A stretch of 64,000 nucleotides of DNA. It comes from Anastatus disparis (taxonomy: Eukaryota; Arthropoda; Insecta; Hymenoptera; Eupelmidae). The translations under genes were made by a program, and so were the position numbers. The notes below the pieces were generated by a model. That model made no database searches and had not been told where the DNA came from. It saw nothing but the letters and a program-made list of their open reading frames with translations. The first letter of the stretch is position 1, and each line of letters begins with the position of its first letter. Shown in pieces: positions 45,061 through 57,240 of the stretch. The stretch lies in the NCBI GenBank assembly GCA_017163975.1, contig JAFFSR010000239.1, forward strand, positions 7,130,001 to 7,194,000. Direction: 5' to 3'.

Positions 45061-45930
45061 TGCTTAGAGAAAGAAAGATCGTAAAATTGTTAACTCGCGT
45101 GACTCTCTCGCGATGGTCTGCGAGCGCGTTATACGGACAGGACGATGACGCAAGTCGATTGGCTTGCAAATATATATGTAAGCAGCAGCAACAAACATAT
45201 ATACTTTGCGCCGCCGTCGAACTTATAGTGCGCTATATGTAAATATAGGAAAGGAGAACGCGTTCGCGAGAAATTGATCGAAGGAATGAAGCGTATACAG
45301 AGAGCGTGTTATAAGACGGAGAAAAGAGAAGAAATATATATGTATTAAAGAAAGAATGTTAAAAGAGAAATATACGCTCGAGACAGAAGTCTGTATATGC
45401 GATCTAATTTTCGAAACTTTCATTTGAGAAATTGAGCTATTTTTATTTAATTGTTGCGCTTTGATAATCAGAAGAAATTTAGTAAATAAAATACCAAATT
45501 AATAATGTAATCCACAATAAAAACTATTAAAAATTCATTTAAAATTTGTTACATCTTATTATTTTGTAAATAACAAACAATAATATAAATTATATATTTA
45601 AAAGTTATTGAGGAAAAAATAAAGTTATAAAAAATAGAGCGTACTACAGAGAGAAAGGAAAAAGGCATTGACTTTGAGGATTATCGTGATATTGCATCCG
45701 GTGCACAAATCGCGACCAGATTCCTGGACATGACTAGTTGTCGTCGTTGAGCTCTAGAAAATGCAGTCGAGCCTCATTCCGAATCCCGCTAAATGTCGTG
45801 TTCAAGAGCGACATTTTAATTCTGAAAAGGGCGCGACCTCGATTCATTCTTTTCTTTCTTTCTTTTTTTTTTTTTTCTAAATTGGCGGCAGCACATCCTT
45901 TCTGAACGTATACCAGGAAATTTCCGATTA
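45061..45930. other. CpG-bearing segment, open on both strands in places
   Basis: The part at 45080-45240 carries CpGs (TCTCGCGATGG, GAGCGCG) and a 68-codon plus ORF without context. At 45629-45750 the plus strand is open, ending DFEDYRDIASGAQIATRFLD then MTSCRR and a stop. At 45734-45814 the minus strand encodes MSLLNTTFSGIRNEARLHFL then ELNDDN and a stop, just after CCCTTTTCAG. Both read like protein but they overlap, and neither has a complete exon structure. Confidence 0.3.
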
Positions 45931-46158
45931 GCGAAGTGTCAGTTATGTTAAAGTCGCTGCCTTGCTGTACGGCAATGCGATTTTATTTTGAATTATCTAA
46001 CCGCGTTTGCTGCATTTGTCGTCTGGTTAAATTAAAATTTTGCCCAAAAGAACTTGTATCACAAAGCATATCGACAAATTTTTTTAGGATTATTTTTTTT
46101 ATGGAAAAACAACTTAAAATATCTTGAAAATTGATTTCCAACGCATTTTATTTTGCAG

Positions 46159-46269
46159 TACTTTAATCCAATCAACATAATTCGCGTAATACAAGTCAAC
46201 CAATCACATTCGTTTGATAACACTTTTAGTCTCATCATTAAAGAAAAGATACAACAGTTTATTAATTAA
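46159..46269 (+). CDS. Candidate plus-strand terminal exon
   Basis: The plus strand has GCATTTTATTTTGCAG, a good acceptor, then a phase-0 frame open for 36 codons (YFNPINIIRVIQVNQSHSF, then DNTFSLIIKEKIQQFIN) ending in TAA. No donor precedes the stop, so it would be a last exon. The sequence is not low complexity. The AT-rich setting makes an acceptor plus a 36-codon frame possible by chance. Not recognised as any family. Confidence 0.25.
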   Translation, partial: YFNPINIIRVIQVNQSHSFDNTFSLIIKEKIQQFIN

Positions 46270-46430
46270 TTGATTTAAAAAATAACAGTATGTAAATCCT
46301 GACCTAACCCACAATTAAATAGCCCGAACATTCCAAAACCCTCTTTAAAAAAATCTAAAAAAGAAGGATGTTCTTAAAATTTGAAAGAACAAAATGCCAA
46401 AAAAAAAAGCAGAACTCCGTACGAAAATGC

Positions 46431-46800
46431 AAATATAAAGCTTGAGAGTCACTGGTCAAGCTATATGTGAGCGCGCGACGGGGGGAATACTGAATCCGAG
46501 GCCGAAAATTCATTCATAATGAGTCGCGCGCGCTCGTTCGTTCGCGTGGGAAAGGAAAAAAGACATATACCCCGGGTTCTCTTGGCTTGCTTACTTACAT
46601 TATATACTCGTTTCTCTCTGTGTTCGGGCGTCTTCGGGCGATGACGCGAGGCTCTCTTTCTCTTTCTCTTATAACGTTCAGCCGCTTGAATCTCGAAATT
46701 CCGCGAGCTGAATTCCCAAGCTTTCGCGCCGCGCAAGTCGTCTCTCTCTCTCTCTCACTTGCGGCTCGTATATAAAATACGTTTAATTCGTTATTCATAT
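46431..46800. promoter_or_regulatory. CpG island
   Basis: CpG-dense blocks (GTGAGCGCGCGACGGG; GTCGCGCGCGCTCG) sit at 46470-46550 and 46620-46740, with a short CT repeat at 46741-46757. Frames on both strands are open because stops are rare in GC-richer DNA, and no splice context supports them. AAT|GTAAGTAAG on the minus strand near 46595 is donor-like, so a minus-strand 5' exon here is possible but unproven. Confidence 0.3.
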
Positions 46801-48049
46801 TGGATTTGAGAAGCGAAATAAAAAAAAAGACTATTGATTCCGAATGAATATTTATTTGGGATTAAAAATATTTATATTTAAATCGAATAGTGGCCTTCTT
46901 TTTGTCAACGATTAATTTTTAACGTTTTTTTTTTGCTATTTTTCAAATAAATATGGATTAAGGTCAGATAAAATGGGTTTTCGATTTTACGTAGTTAGTA
47001 ATTAAATTATAGTCTTTTTCTTTTCTTCTTTTGAAACACGGTATAAAATCCCACGTGTTGACGTAAATTAACTTGTAGGTTATGTTATCGAGAATGGAGT
47101 TCTAAAATAGCATCGACAAATTTCCCTTGACAAAAAACGCACAAACCAAATAGGCAAACACTCGAAAAGTAAATACGAAAAAGGAAAAAAAAACTTACAT
47201 CATTATCTATACCTATCGATACAAGGGCACTTTTATTGTTTATTTCCAATATTTACCTTTCACGTTCAATTTTTATAGTAACATTAACAACTGCTAAATA
47301 AAGCTTCGACGTGTTGTCAAAAGGTGCGTTTGCCCTTTTTTTTTAATACATATTTCTTTCCTTTCGACTGAATTACAAGGTCGTGAGAATCGAAAAAAGC
47401 GCTTGATATTGTTTTTCGTTTGCTAAGAGAGCGAGAGAGAGAGATAGAAAAAAAAAGAAAGAAGGGGGAGACGAACGAGTAACGGAGACGTTGTCTTTTG
47501 CCCTCCTCTCCCTCCTATGTATATGTGTATTGATTTAATGCTCAAGGTCTTTAACCCTTTGCTTCTGACTACTATATATACAAGCTATCGGCCAACTCTT
47601 TATGTTTTTTTTTCTCTCTTTTTTTTTGCTCTTTTCTGTCTGAACCACGCACTTACTATACATAAAGAGCTAAAGCGAGTTTTGGAGCTGCGCTAACGCG
47701 CGACGTATTTAAATTAGTTGAAAATCAACGAGACTGATGATAAATTTCAAAACTTTTAAAAGAGTAGAATTTTTGTTTTATTTTTTATGAAAACAGCAAA
47801 AAATTTTATAAACAAATAGCATTAATTTCTATTTTGAATTATAAAGTTTAAAACTTTAAGATTTAAAAAATTTTTATAATATTTATCGAATCTTCATATT
47901 ATTTCAAGTAACAATAATTAAGTACAACAGCGAGTACAATTAATCAGTAAAATAAAAGAATTCGTTGTTCGAAATTCCGATAAAGCCGATAAACAAGCAA
48001 TCAAAACGGAATGCGTAAATATGAATAAATAAACGTAATTACAGGCTGT
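46801..48049. other. AT-rich sequence with one GA/CT island
   Basis: The part at 47410-47700 contains a GA run, CT runs and CpGs. CCCACGTGTTGAC (E-box) lies near 47050. No exon is supported. Confidence 0.55.
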
Positions 48050-49715
48050 TTAAGTATCAATGCTACAATATTTTCTACGTATATACGATGGGGCTGCTTT
48101 CGGCTGTACATGTACGCAACAAGTGTCAAAATGCGCGCGAAAATCCATACTTGCGCACAAATGAAAAAAAAAAAAAAAACTACGTATACGTGATAGAACG
48201 TCTAAATTATTCACAATACGTATAGGCGCAGAAAAACTATGTTGACGAAATCCAAGCGCAAAAAAAAAGCAACGGCAGATTAATTTTATCGCGTGACGAA
48301 AAAAAAACGCAATAAACTGATTCTGCACATATGTATGGTTATTGTAATGTTTCTAAACTTCAACTTTTTACATGTTTTACAATCGTTAATTATTAACAAT
48401 CTAAAATATAAATGTTTACTTTGAACGTTGTTTATCGAAGGTTTGATTTTAACGATAACGTAGAGTATAAATTTCTGAGAAATAATCCTGCTATTATTAT
48501 TCTCAACATTATGACAAAATTATTACAATTTCATCACCCGTCCAATTACTAATTTCATTGAAATAATCGTCAAACAACCACAATATTACGCATATTGGAG
48601 ATACTAAAAAAAAAAAATAAAAAGCAATATCATTTTTACAATTCGCAAGCGTATCAGCAGAAATTTTCAGTAAACGAAAGAGAACAGGCAGACGTGTGTG
48701 TAGATAGAAGAAAAACGCGAGGCGAACGCAGAAGAAAAAAAAACGAACGGAACGAAGTAAAAACGCGAAAGAAAGGCAACGTTCTCTTTCTCTTCTATAT
48801 AATACGTATAATTCGTTTACCACACATGCGAAAGAACGGAGTACGTATATACATATATCTCAAGGATGTTGTATATATTAGTAAAGGTTTCTCTACTATA
48901 CATATACACGCATCGTGTGTATATACGTATATATAAATGTACTCCCGACAAGACACGTGTGTCTCACTTCCTGTGTAAGAGGCAAACGCGCAACGGGCCG
49001 GAAGTCTCTATAGTACTACTATGGCGTATTCTTTCTTTTTCTATCTCTCTCTTTATCTCTTTTTCTGATACACACATACACATATATGTATATATCACGT
49101 GTATATATGTGTAGCGTGACCGTAGACTTTGTACAAGAAAAAGAAGGTGGGAGGGGATATGTATAAAAAAAAAAGAAGAAAAGAGGGAGGGAGTTACTAT
49201 ATCGTCCAATAAGAAATGGTCCAATTACCGGTTAAAATGACGAAGCACTCGTTTACTAGATTCCTTTTCATATCTTCAACTATTCTCTCTTCATCTCCAT
49301 TATCCCGTTTTCTCTTGGCACATTGCTTCCTTCCTTTTTTTCTTTCTTTCTTCCTTTCATTTTAATTTTCGTTTGATTTCTTCAATTGTTGCGCGGATGT
49401 TTTTCGGCTATTGCAAATCATAAAATATCAGAAAAATTGCTCGATTCTCAGAAAAAGGAAAAAAAAACTTCAAATTTTTTTCTGTAGATTTACCCTAGTG
49501 CTCACTTTTTGGTTACGGAAAAAAAAGGAGTTAAGCACCGATAGTCATGAAAAACCGGAAGCACTTGGTAGTATAGTAGGCGTGACGTTAGGCCTAGCGC
49601 GCACACACACATGGACACACAGACATGTGCATATAGATATATAACATACATATTTTATATGTGTATATAGGTATATATTCAACTAATTCGCGTTTCTCTC
49701 TTTTCTATGTGTGTG
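48050..49715. promoter_or_regulatory. CpG islands with a second ETS pair and E-box
   Basis: The key site cluster is CACGTG at 48954-48959, ACTTCCTGT at 48966-48974 and CCGGAAGT at 48998-49005, the same inverted ETS pair plus E-box seen near 10.1 kb. The flanks hold TATACGTATATA runs, CT blocks and CA runs. Several 60-113-codon ORFs cross these and are not credible genes. AACCGGAAGC near 49555 is another ETS-like site. Confidence 0.4.
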
Positions 49716-49775
49716 GGTAACCGCGCGCGTCGTTTCCGGCGGCCGATCGAGCGGCGCGACCGCGTCGTCGTAGTC
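49716..49775. promoter_or_regulatory. Very dense CpG core
   Basis: This is the most CpG-rich stretch in the window, with more than a dozen CpGs in about 55 nt (CCGCGCGCGTCGTTTCCGGC then GGCCGATCGAGCGGCGCG). CpG density of this sort in AT-rich insect DNA usually marks unmethylated promoters or 5' exons. GTGTGG|GTAACC just upstream is only a weak donor. Strand and gene are unassigned. Confidence 0.35.
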
Positions 49776-51070
49776 TTCTCTTCCCACATGTCTTTTCTTC
49801 TTCTTCTGGTCTTGCTTTAACTCCTGCCATAATAAATTTTTCTTTATTTTTTTTTATTATTATTATTAATTATTTATGAACGTGTATATTAAAGACGCAC
49901 AGTCGCAACACTTTTTTTTAATTTTAATAAATATATTATATCGTCTCACTTAAACGCGCACACGATAGCATTAATTTCTTCAAGTATCCTAAAGTAGAAT
50001 TACTGCCAGTGTCTCACTTGTGTATTAAAAAAACTTTTTCTTTCTCTCCTTCTTTTCACTTGCGCGCGCAACTTGCGTTTCTTCTTCTTCCTTCTCGTTA
50101 AAATGTACGGCGCACTAAGTTTCTTTCTTTCTTTTGCTTTTTTTTTTCTTTATCGACGACACACAAATCCGAGAAAAAAAAAATTTGATATTCAAATACG
50201 CAAACAACTAACAAATATAAAATAAAGAATAGAGAAAAACTATCACTTTTATTGGAGCACCTCGAACCCACGTGAAAAATTACGTTAAATCATGCAACGA
50301 TAATAGGAAAAACGTTAAATAAAAAAAAGAAAATATGAAGAATGTTTCGCGCACGTGCACGTAGAAGGAAAAAAAAATGAGGCGCGTGCGCGAGTATATT
50401 ACAACTAAAACTCCGTGACAAAACGTGTGTAGTATCGTAGTTAGCGAAACTTTACAGAAAGAAGGTTTTTTGCTCGGAGTGGGGGAAAAGCCGAAAAACG
50501 TTTGTTGCGCGAGTAAGAATGTGTATGTGTGTGTGTATGTATATATGTGTTGCAGCAGCACGTATAACAAAAAAATGTTCACACAAAATATGATTGATCC
50601 GACGACTCTCGCGGCTCGAGGCGCACTGAGGCGGCGCTCTTTCGCTTTTGGTAGCTTAAGCTTTCAAGATAGAAAGAGGGAAGGAGAGAAGAGAAGAGGG
50701 GAAGGGAAAGAGAGAAAAAGAGAGAGAAGCCGCCACGCCGCGCGAGAAGAGAGAAAGAGAGTTATATAGTTATATAGACGCGCAAAGAGCACCTGCGCAA
50801 CAGACTAATGCGCACCACTATATATATACATATTTGTATAATGTATACGGGTTTGCTCTTTCTCCCTCTCTCTTTATTTCTTTCTCGCTCTCTTGACGAT
50901 CATGAGAAGTGCACGCCCGCGAAAAGATCGCGTGGACGAGTGAACGAACTTTTATGTGTGTATAGATGTAGTGTTGCTCTACTGCTGCTACCCCCTTAGA
51001 AATTATTTCGAGGGTTAAAGAGAGCGAGCGAGCGGTCATTGGCTCGGGTGGTTTTAAGAAATCTTTGCTC
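49776..51070. promoter_or_regulatory. CpG/GA islands
   Basis: Contains GCGCACGTGCACG (E-box) near 50350, a CpG block at 50595-50640, a GA tract at 50670-50760, and the 18-mer at 50784-50801 that nearly matches 16179-16196. ORFs over the GA tract are R/E/K-rich artefacts. No exon is supported. Confidence 0.35.
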
Positions 51071-52660
51071 AAATGAAGATGAAAGTTTTAGAGGTTAGGT
51101 TACGCTGAATATTTTATATGCTCAAATCAAATATTAACCTTAATTGTAATTGTCTAAAACCTAAAATTAAATCAAATTTTAAAATTTAAATATGACCGAG
51201 TAATCTTAACATTTATTTAATGAAACATTTACTACGGCGTCCCATTAAAAATTTAAAAATCACTTGTTGAAACCTACAATTTGCAAACATTATTAATACA
51301 TATAATAAAATTACATTCATAACCATAATATTCCCTGACAATATAATATTAATATATTCACGTAATGGCACAAATTTGAAATGAAAAAAAAAAGAAAAAA
51401 AAATTGCTTGTTAATACACAAGGCAGCGAAGCGTGTATATTTCGCGGTAAAGTTTTTCCATTAGCCACAAAGACATGGTATATACCCGTTTCGCTATATA
51501 TGCGGCGAACGAGCTTTCGAGCAACAATGCTTTTAATTAATTGTCTTCGTGTAATGTCGCACGAGCGTTAACCAGCATTAAATCTGTTTACATTATACAT
51601 TTAATTGCACACTACGTAAATGTGATAAAAATCAGAACTATTGGTCAGTTTTTTTTTTTTAACTTATAAATTAAAAAGTATTTATATTATGTTTTTTAAG
51701 ATTTCAAAAGAAATGACAGAATAAAATATTTTTTTTTTAAATTAATAATATTTTTAATATTATAAACTTCATTTCTTTTTAAAAATACATGAAAATTTGA
51801 ATTTTTACTTTGAATTTCCAAAATAAAATTTTTTATAAATGAAAATGTTTAAAAATTCAAATGTACATCATGAAAACGTATTAATTAGTAGTTTTAAAAA
51901 AATAGATTTTAATTGCATTTAATAGTATTAATGAAAAAGTATTTCCGTTTTCTTTCATTTACAGTCATTTCCCTTGCACGAGTCGACGAGGTTAAGAGCT
52001 CGGAACGCAATAACTTTAATTGCTTTGACTCTTCTTCCGACTTTTAAGTTCCGAGTCTCATGTTTTTGTGCTTTAATGTTCAATTCATGTATTTTTTTAT
52101 AATTTATATAAATATATACATTTAAGAATCTTACATTACAATTGGTTTAATATAAACAATTTCATTTTAAAGAAGTATTTAAATTATTATTCAATTAAAA
52201 TTTGACCCTCGTTATTTCTAATAAAAAATGCATTTTGTAAATGAACTTTTGCTAAATTAGCTGATAAAATACAATTAAAGGAAGAAATAAGAGATGATTG
52301 TACCTTGATCTGTTGTCAAAAAAAAATAATAGACTCATCAAAAAACAAAATGAACAAAAATTTTCAATAAATAAATGAAAAAAAATTTAGATCCAAGGCA
52401 AACAGTTTGTTTTGTGATTGATAAATTTTGAATGTTTTATTAAAATATTATTTAATAAATTATAAATATAATTATTAAAAATATTATTTATTCTAATTGA
52501 AGTAAATAAGGTTTTTCATTGCATAGGATAAAAGCATATAATATTGCTCAATATCTTTCTTTAATCTTAAAAAAATTTTATTGAGATTATTTTTAATTCT
52601 TACGCAACAATTAAGAAATCAACTTTGAATAAATAAATAATTTCAAAATATTAGTAAAAT
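51071..52660. other. AT-rich sequence with a structured CpG-bearing core
   Basis: The part at 51420-51600 is less AT-rich and carries a TTTTAATTAATTG homeodomain-type site and TGTTTAC (forkhead-type). At 51999-52055 nested inverted repeats (CTCGGAAC/GTTCCGAG and GCAAT/ATTGC) could form a branched hairpin. The rest is AT-rich with no exon. This looks like a candidate conserved non-coding element, by composition only. Confidence 0.4.
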
Positions 52661-53140
52661 AGCTGCTATAATAATATGAAAGAAAATGTTAAGTGACGAC
52701 AAGGCTGCGCATTCGCGCCAATATACATCCAGCCCAAGTGCGCCTCGCTTCTCTCTTTTTTCGATATATTCCAAAAATCAAAACGAAATAAAAAAAAGAA
52801 AAAGAAATTAACGATAAATGGTGGGGATAAGAGCAAAGTATATATGCGGTCCGCGCGAAAAGCAATTCGTGATAGAAGAAGAAAAAGAAAGAGGAGAGAA
52901 ATAAAGAGGGAGAAACTAGCAGTAGTGAAGCAAGCCAATCAGTGAAGTGCAAAAGAAATGGGGCGGGGAGCTTTTATACAAAATATATACATGTATATGT
53001 ATACATATACAAATATATATGTGAGCATACATATATATATGCATGTGAAGTAGCTTAGGGGAATAAAACAGACCCGTTACTTCTTGGAAGAGCGGATCGT
53101 CGCCGCCGCCACCGCCAAACGGACCTGTAACGAGTCTTAT
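52661..53140. promoter_or_regulatory. Purine-rich island with GCC-repeat core
   Basis: The GA/GAA-rich part at 52775-52925 is followed by TATATACATGTATATGTATA runs and a GTCGCCGCCGCCACCGCC core at 53099-53116. The minus strand of the core could encode a GGGGGDDPLFQE-like run after a TTACAG, but there is no pyrimidine tract and no consensus donor, so I do not call an exon. Confidence 0.3.
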
Positions 53141-55070
53141 GTTGTTTCTTTTTTTTCTTTCTTTTTTTAATTCCTTCTTTATCTTTCACTGTTCAAATAA
53201 CTAAAGTTTCAGACGGAAGATGTGTCGTGAAGATTATGGGTGAAAACTTGTTGAAAGATCAATTATAACCAAAATAGGAAAGTTAAATCCTCTTAAAATT
53301 TACTCGAGATACATTTGAAGTTTTTGAAAGGAAGCCATTTTCAGACGATTTTAATGAAGCCTGTTATTAGAATCTATTTTTAATCGTCGATCAGCTACGT
53401 TTTGCAGACAATTTTTTATGTTCTCTGTAATTGTACATCGCTAAAATGTTATTAATTATTTTTTATTATATTTTTGACGTGATCACACATAATTTCTTAT
53501 TTTAAATAGTCAAATTTTAAAATTGAACTATAAAGTGAAATACAGTAATTGTTTAATATACCATATTGAAGAAGTTGGAAGAATCTTTTTTGAAGTTTAT
53601 GAAGTGTAAAAATGAATTATAAAAATTAATAATTGTACTTAAATGCCCAATGTTTTCTTATACTTTTGACAATAATTGATTAATAATTCTTCAATTAAAA
53701 ATACAAATAAATTTATTGTATTATCAAAAAATTTTCATCAAGATACGGAGATAAATAACTTTTAAATTTTCTATTCACTAATATGATATAAAAATAAAAA
53801 TTTTCAGTTGTAAAATTTTTTAAAAAAAATAAAATTTAATCCAAACCTTATTGACAAAGCTACTTGGTGCGGGCGCAACAGTTATAAAATCATGATTAAC
53901 CTTAATTGAAAATAAATATATGATAGTTCCGTGTAACAAAGAGTAACTCATGCCCATAATAATGCAGCAATAATTCTATCAATCACTTAATCAATCAATC
54001 TTTAACACTTTGCATCCTTTATACAATATGCATTTAAAAATAATAACTAAAAACAAAAAAATCAAATTCTAATGAACCCATAGAAATGACTATATCAACT
54101 TTTATTATTAATTTTAATAAAAAAGGCATCTCTTCCCTTTTTCCCTCAAGTCCGATTGAAATTTTAGAATATTAACGAAAGATCCTTCTTTAAATAGTCC
54201 AAATAACGAATACATCAGCACTATTCATAAAGTACATAACATAAAAAAATAGAAAAAAAACCATTAAAGCTCACAGCTAGAATAGATTATACGCGTAGCA
54301 TTAAGTATATAGGAAAGAAGACCGGAAGAAGAGGAAGGAAAAGAACATGGGGAAACGGTAGAAAGGGGAAAAGGGAGGAGGAGGAAAGGAAGTGCGTCGC
54401 AAGCCGTGTATCTATTATATATACAACTATAATAGATCAGTATATAATGTTCTCTATGTATCCAAATTCGGCTATGGTGTTAGATCGCTTATAAAGCATT
54501 GACTGTTTCTATTTTTTTTTTTTTTTTTTTCATTTGTGGGTGCGCTATTAGGGAACTGCTGACCTAGTTTAATATTTATCAAAGTGTGAATGTTTTCTTT
54601 TGATTTTGGAAAATTTTTATAGCATAATGGAATGTATTTATAATTAAAGGAAATCACGAAACATTTTTATTGAAATTTATTTTGGAACTATTAGCTTGCA
54701 TTTAATTATATGAACAAAAATTAATAAAAAATTAAAATTTGAATAAACATAATTATATAAACTAGTAAGGATTCAGAATATCTTGCTTTTTGTAAATATA
54801 ATTTCTTTAAATGATACATCCTTTTAAACTCTCAACAACGCATTCCGTTCAGAATGTCAATTCAAAACACAAAAATCACAAGAAAGACACAATCGTTACA
54901 TAAAAATTTTCTTTTCTAATATTGTTTTGATGATTATTCAACACTTACGTGAAAGCAAATTTATTTAAAAATCCACATGAAATTATGAAAACACCTACAA
55001 AAAAATGCAATAAATGCAAATAAGTCGACATACCAAAGACTACACAATCATTCATAAGTAGTGTAGCAAG
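53141..55070. other. AT-rich sequence with a small GA island
   Basis: A purine-rich block lies at 54310-54400 (ACCGGAAGAAGAGGAAGG). The rest shows no exon, repeat or distinctive motif. Confidence 0.6.
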
Positions 55071-55400
55071 AAGTCAAGAAATTGTATATATTTTTTTATA
55101 TACATATATATATACACAAAGTAGGACTGAGAATCTTGTGGGCAGTGTGTATAATCGGCAGCCGCCTTTGAGGTGAACGTTTTTACACGAGCAGGAAACC
55201 GGAAATTAAATATTACCCAGGCCGGAATCAGCGTCGCACTCTTCGCATATATACATATATATATATATATATTTGTATAAAACCTACAAATGACGTTGCG
55301 CCATTGCCTCTATAATATAACTATAGTTTGCTCTATTTCATTATATTATGGTTCCATATTTCTAAGACTTGTGTCTAGACGGCAAAGAAAGCGAAACTGT
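55071..55400. repeat. (TA)n microsatellite and small CpG island
   Basis: (TA)-rich runs lie at 55100-55125 and 55246-55272, around a CpG-bearing stretch with AAACCGGAAAT and GGCCGGAATC (ETS-like). No exon. Confidence 0.45.
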
Positions 55401-57240
55401 GATATGATTAGGTTATACATTACTATGAGAAGAATTTAAATTAGAAATTTTAATTTTAAGGGTATTTTAGATTTAGGTCAAAAAGTCATTTAACAAATAT
55501 GAAATTTTTATTCTTTGAATTTTTTTTGTCCATATTGAAGAACAAGATATTGTTTTATTCAAATGAATTTGTATATTTTTGCTGTACGGAATATTTTTAA
55601 TGAGAAAAAAATAACTTTATTATTTAAATACTGTTTTCAAACATTATGATAAACAAATGTTTAATTGATGTTTAATTTCTTAATATTAGAAATTAAATAA
55701 AATAATATTAAAGAAGCGTTTATTCATGAAACCTTACTCATAGTAACCTTCTATATAAAATAAGCACTTTAATTGACTTGAAAGTTTAAAATTACATTTA
55801 TTTATTTTAATTACAATTAAAACTTTTTTGTAATTTCTCAAACACCTTTTCTTAAATGAATAACATTCAACTCCAAAGCTAAAAACTTGTTTGAAATTTC
55901 TTTAATAAAGTTATTATAGAGTAATAACAAAGTATAACATTTCATTTCGCATTATCACTGAAAGGAAATGTACATATAAAAGAAAAAAAAAAGAAGCAAG
56001 CGAAAAAGCAATGGCTTAAAGGGAAGCGAGATAAAAAGATCGCAAGCAGATAGGATAAAATAGAAAAATTCTCAGAATACACTTGTTGCATCGTACAAAT
56101 TATGAGGATCCACGAACGGTAATATGCGCTATAATGCAACTATGATGCTTGCTAAGCGTTTTCTTGTTCTTTTTTCTTTTAATTTTATATTTTATGATGA
56201 CTGTGTATTAATTTTTCAAATGAATTAGTTTTAGATTTGTTCATTTTATTGATTGTACGGTCTTAGGAAAATGTGTATCTGTAAAATGTACAGAAAATAC
56301 GCCGAAATTATATTGAAAATAATTGCAATTTAAAAAATTTTTTTAAAAATAACTCAAGTTTTTCTATTTTATCTTATAAAAATATCACGTTGAAAATATT
56401 TAAAAAATTTTTAAATGAGATTTTGAAAAATCTGAGAAATTGTAATACGGGTAGTTACGTGTTAATTGTATACCCAATGATATCCCCTTAAAAAATAAGT
56501 TGCAGGAATTAAATATCTTGAAGTGAGAGAAAAAAAATTGTTTTAAAAGATAAGAATTCGTGAGAAAAAATATGAAACAAAGTATTTGAAAAATCACCCT
56601 TGTTGACAGGCCCACAAAGCCATGGGAAAGAGCTTATTAGATAAAACATTAAATAAATAACCTCTTGTTTAAAATTTGTTTTATTGAATAACTTTTTTCA
56701 GATAAGATCTGCTTTTGGTAACGTATCTGAAGAACTAAACGACGCCTAGAAAAAATAGGTAAAAAATATTTAAAAAAAAAAAAAAATTCTAAATTGATAA
56801 AAATTATCGATTCTTATGACCGTTCTTATTCTATAAATCAATCAAAATACTTTTATTTTCCTTTTTGATCAAGTTTTAAATAATTACTTTTATTATGAAG
56901 CATAAGAAATTTTTCTGAAATCAAGTGTAGTATGTTCAAAATGTCAAGATACACAGTAAATGCGTGCAAGATCACCAATTTTAAAACGAAGCATTTCAAG
57001 ATAAGACAAAGTTTATGTCAATTCTAAAATTATTGATCGCATTCAGAAGTTAATTTAAATAATCGAATTAATAGCGTTTGTCATGCAACTGTTAAATTAA
57101 ACTGTCGGAGTTAACAAATAATCGAATACTCTTATTAAAAATGTTAGCAATGTTTAAAAAACAAGAGAAATAATAATAAAAATAGTAAAATAAAATATAA
57201 AAAAAGTACTTTAAAATACTGGAGAATGTTATAAGACATA
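55401..57240. other. AT-rich non-coding sequence
   Basis: A minus-strand acceptor-like CATTTCCTTTCAG near 55953 with a long pyrimidine tract has no donor or useful frame behind it. Nothing else identifiable. Confidence 0.6.

Noticed and set aside
53095..53131. Minus-strand glycine/aspartate exon after TTACAG
   Set aside because: No pyrimidine tract before the AG and no consensus donor; a GCC repeat explains the residues.
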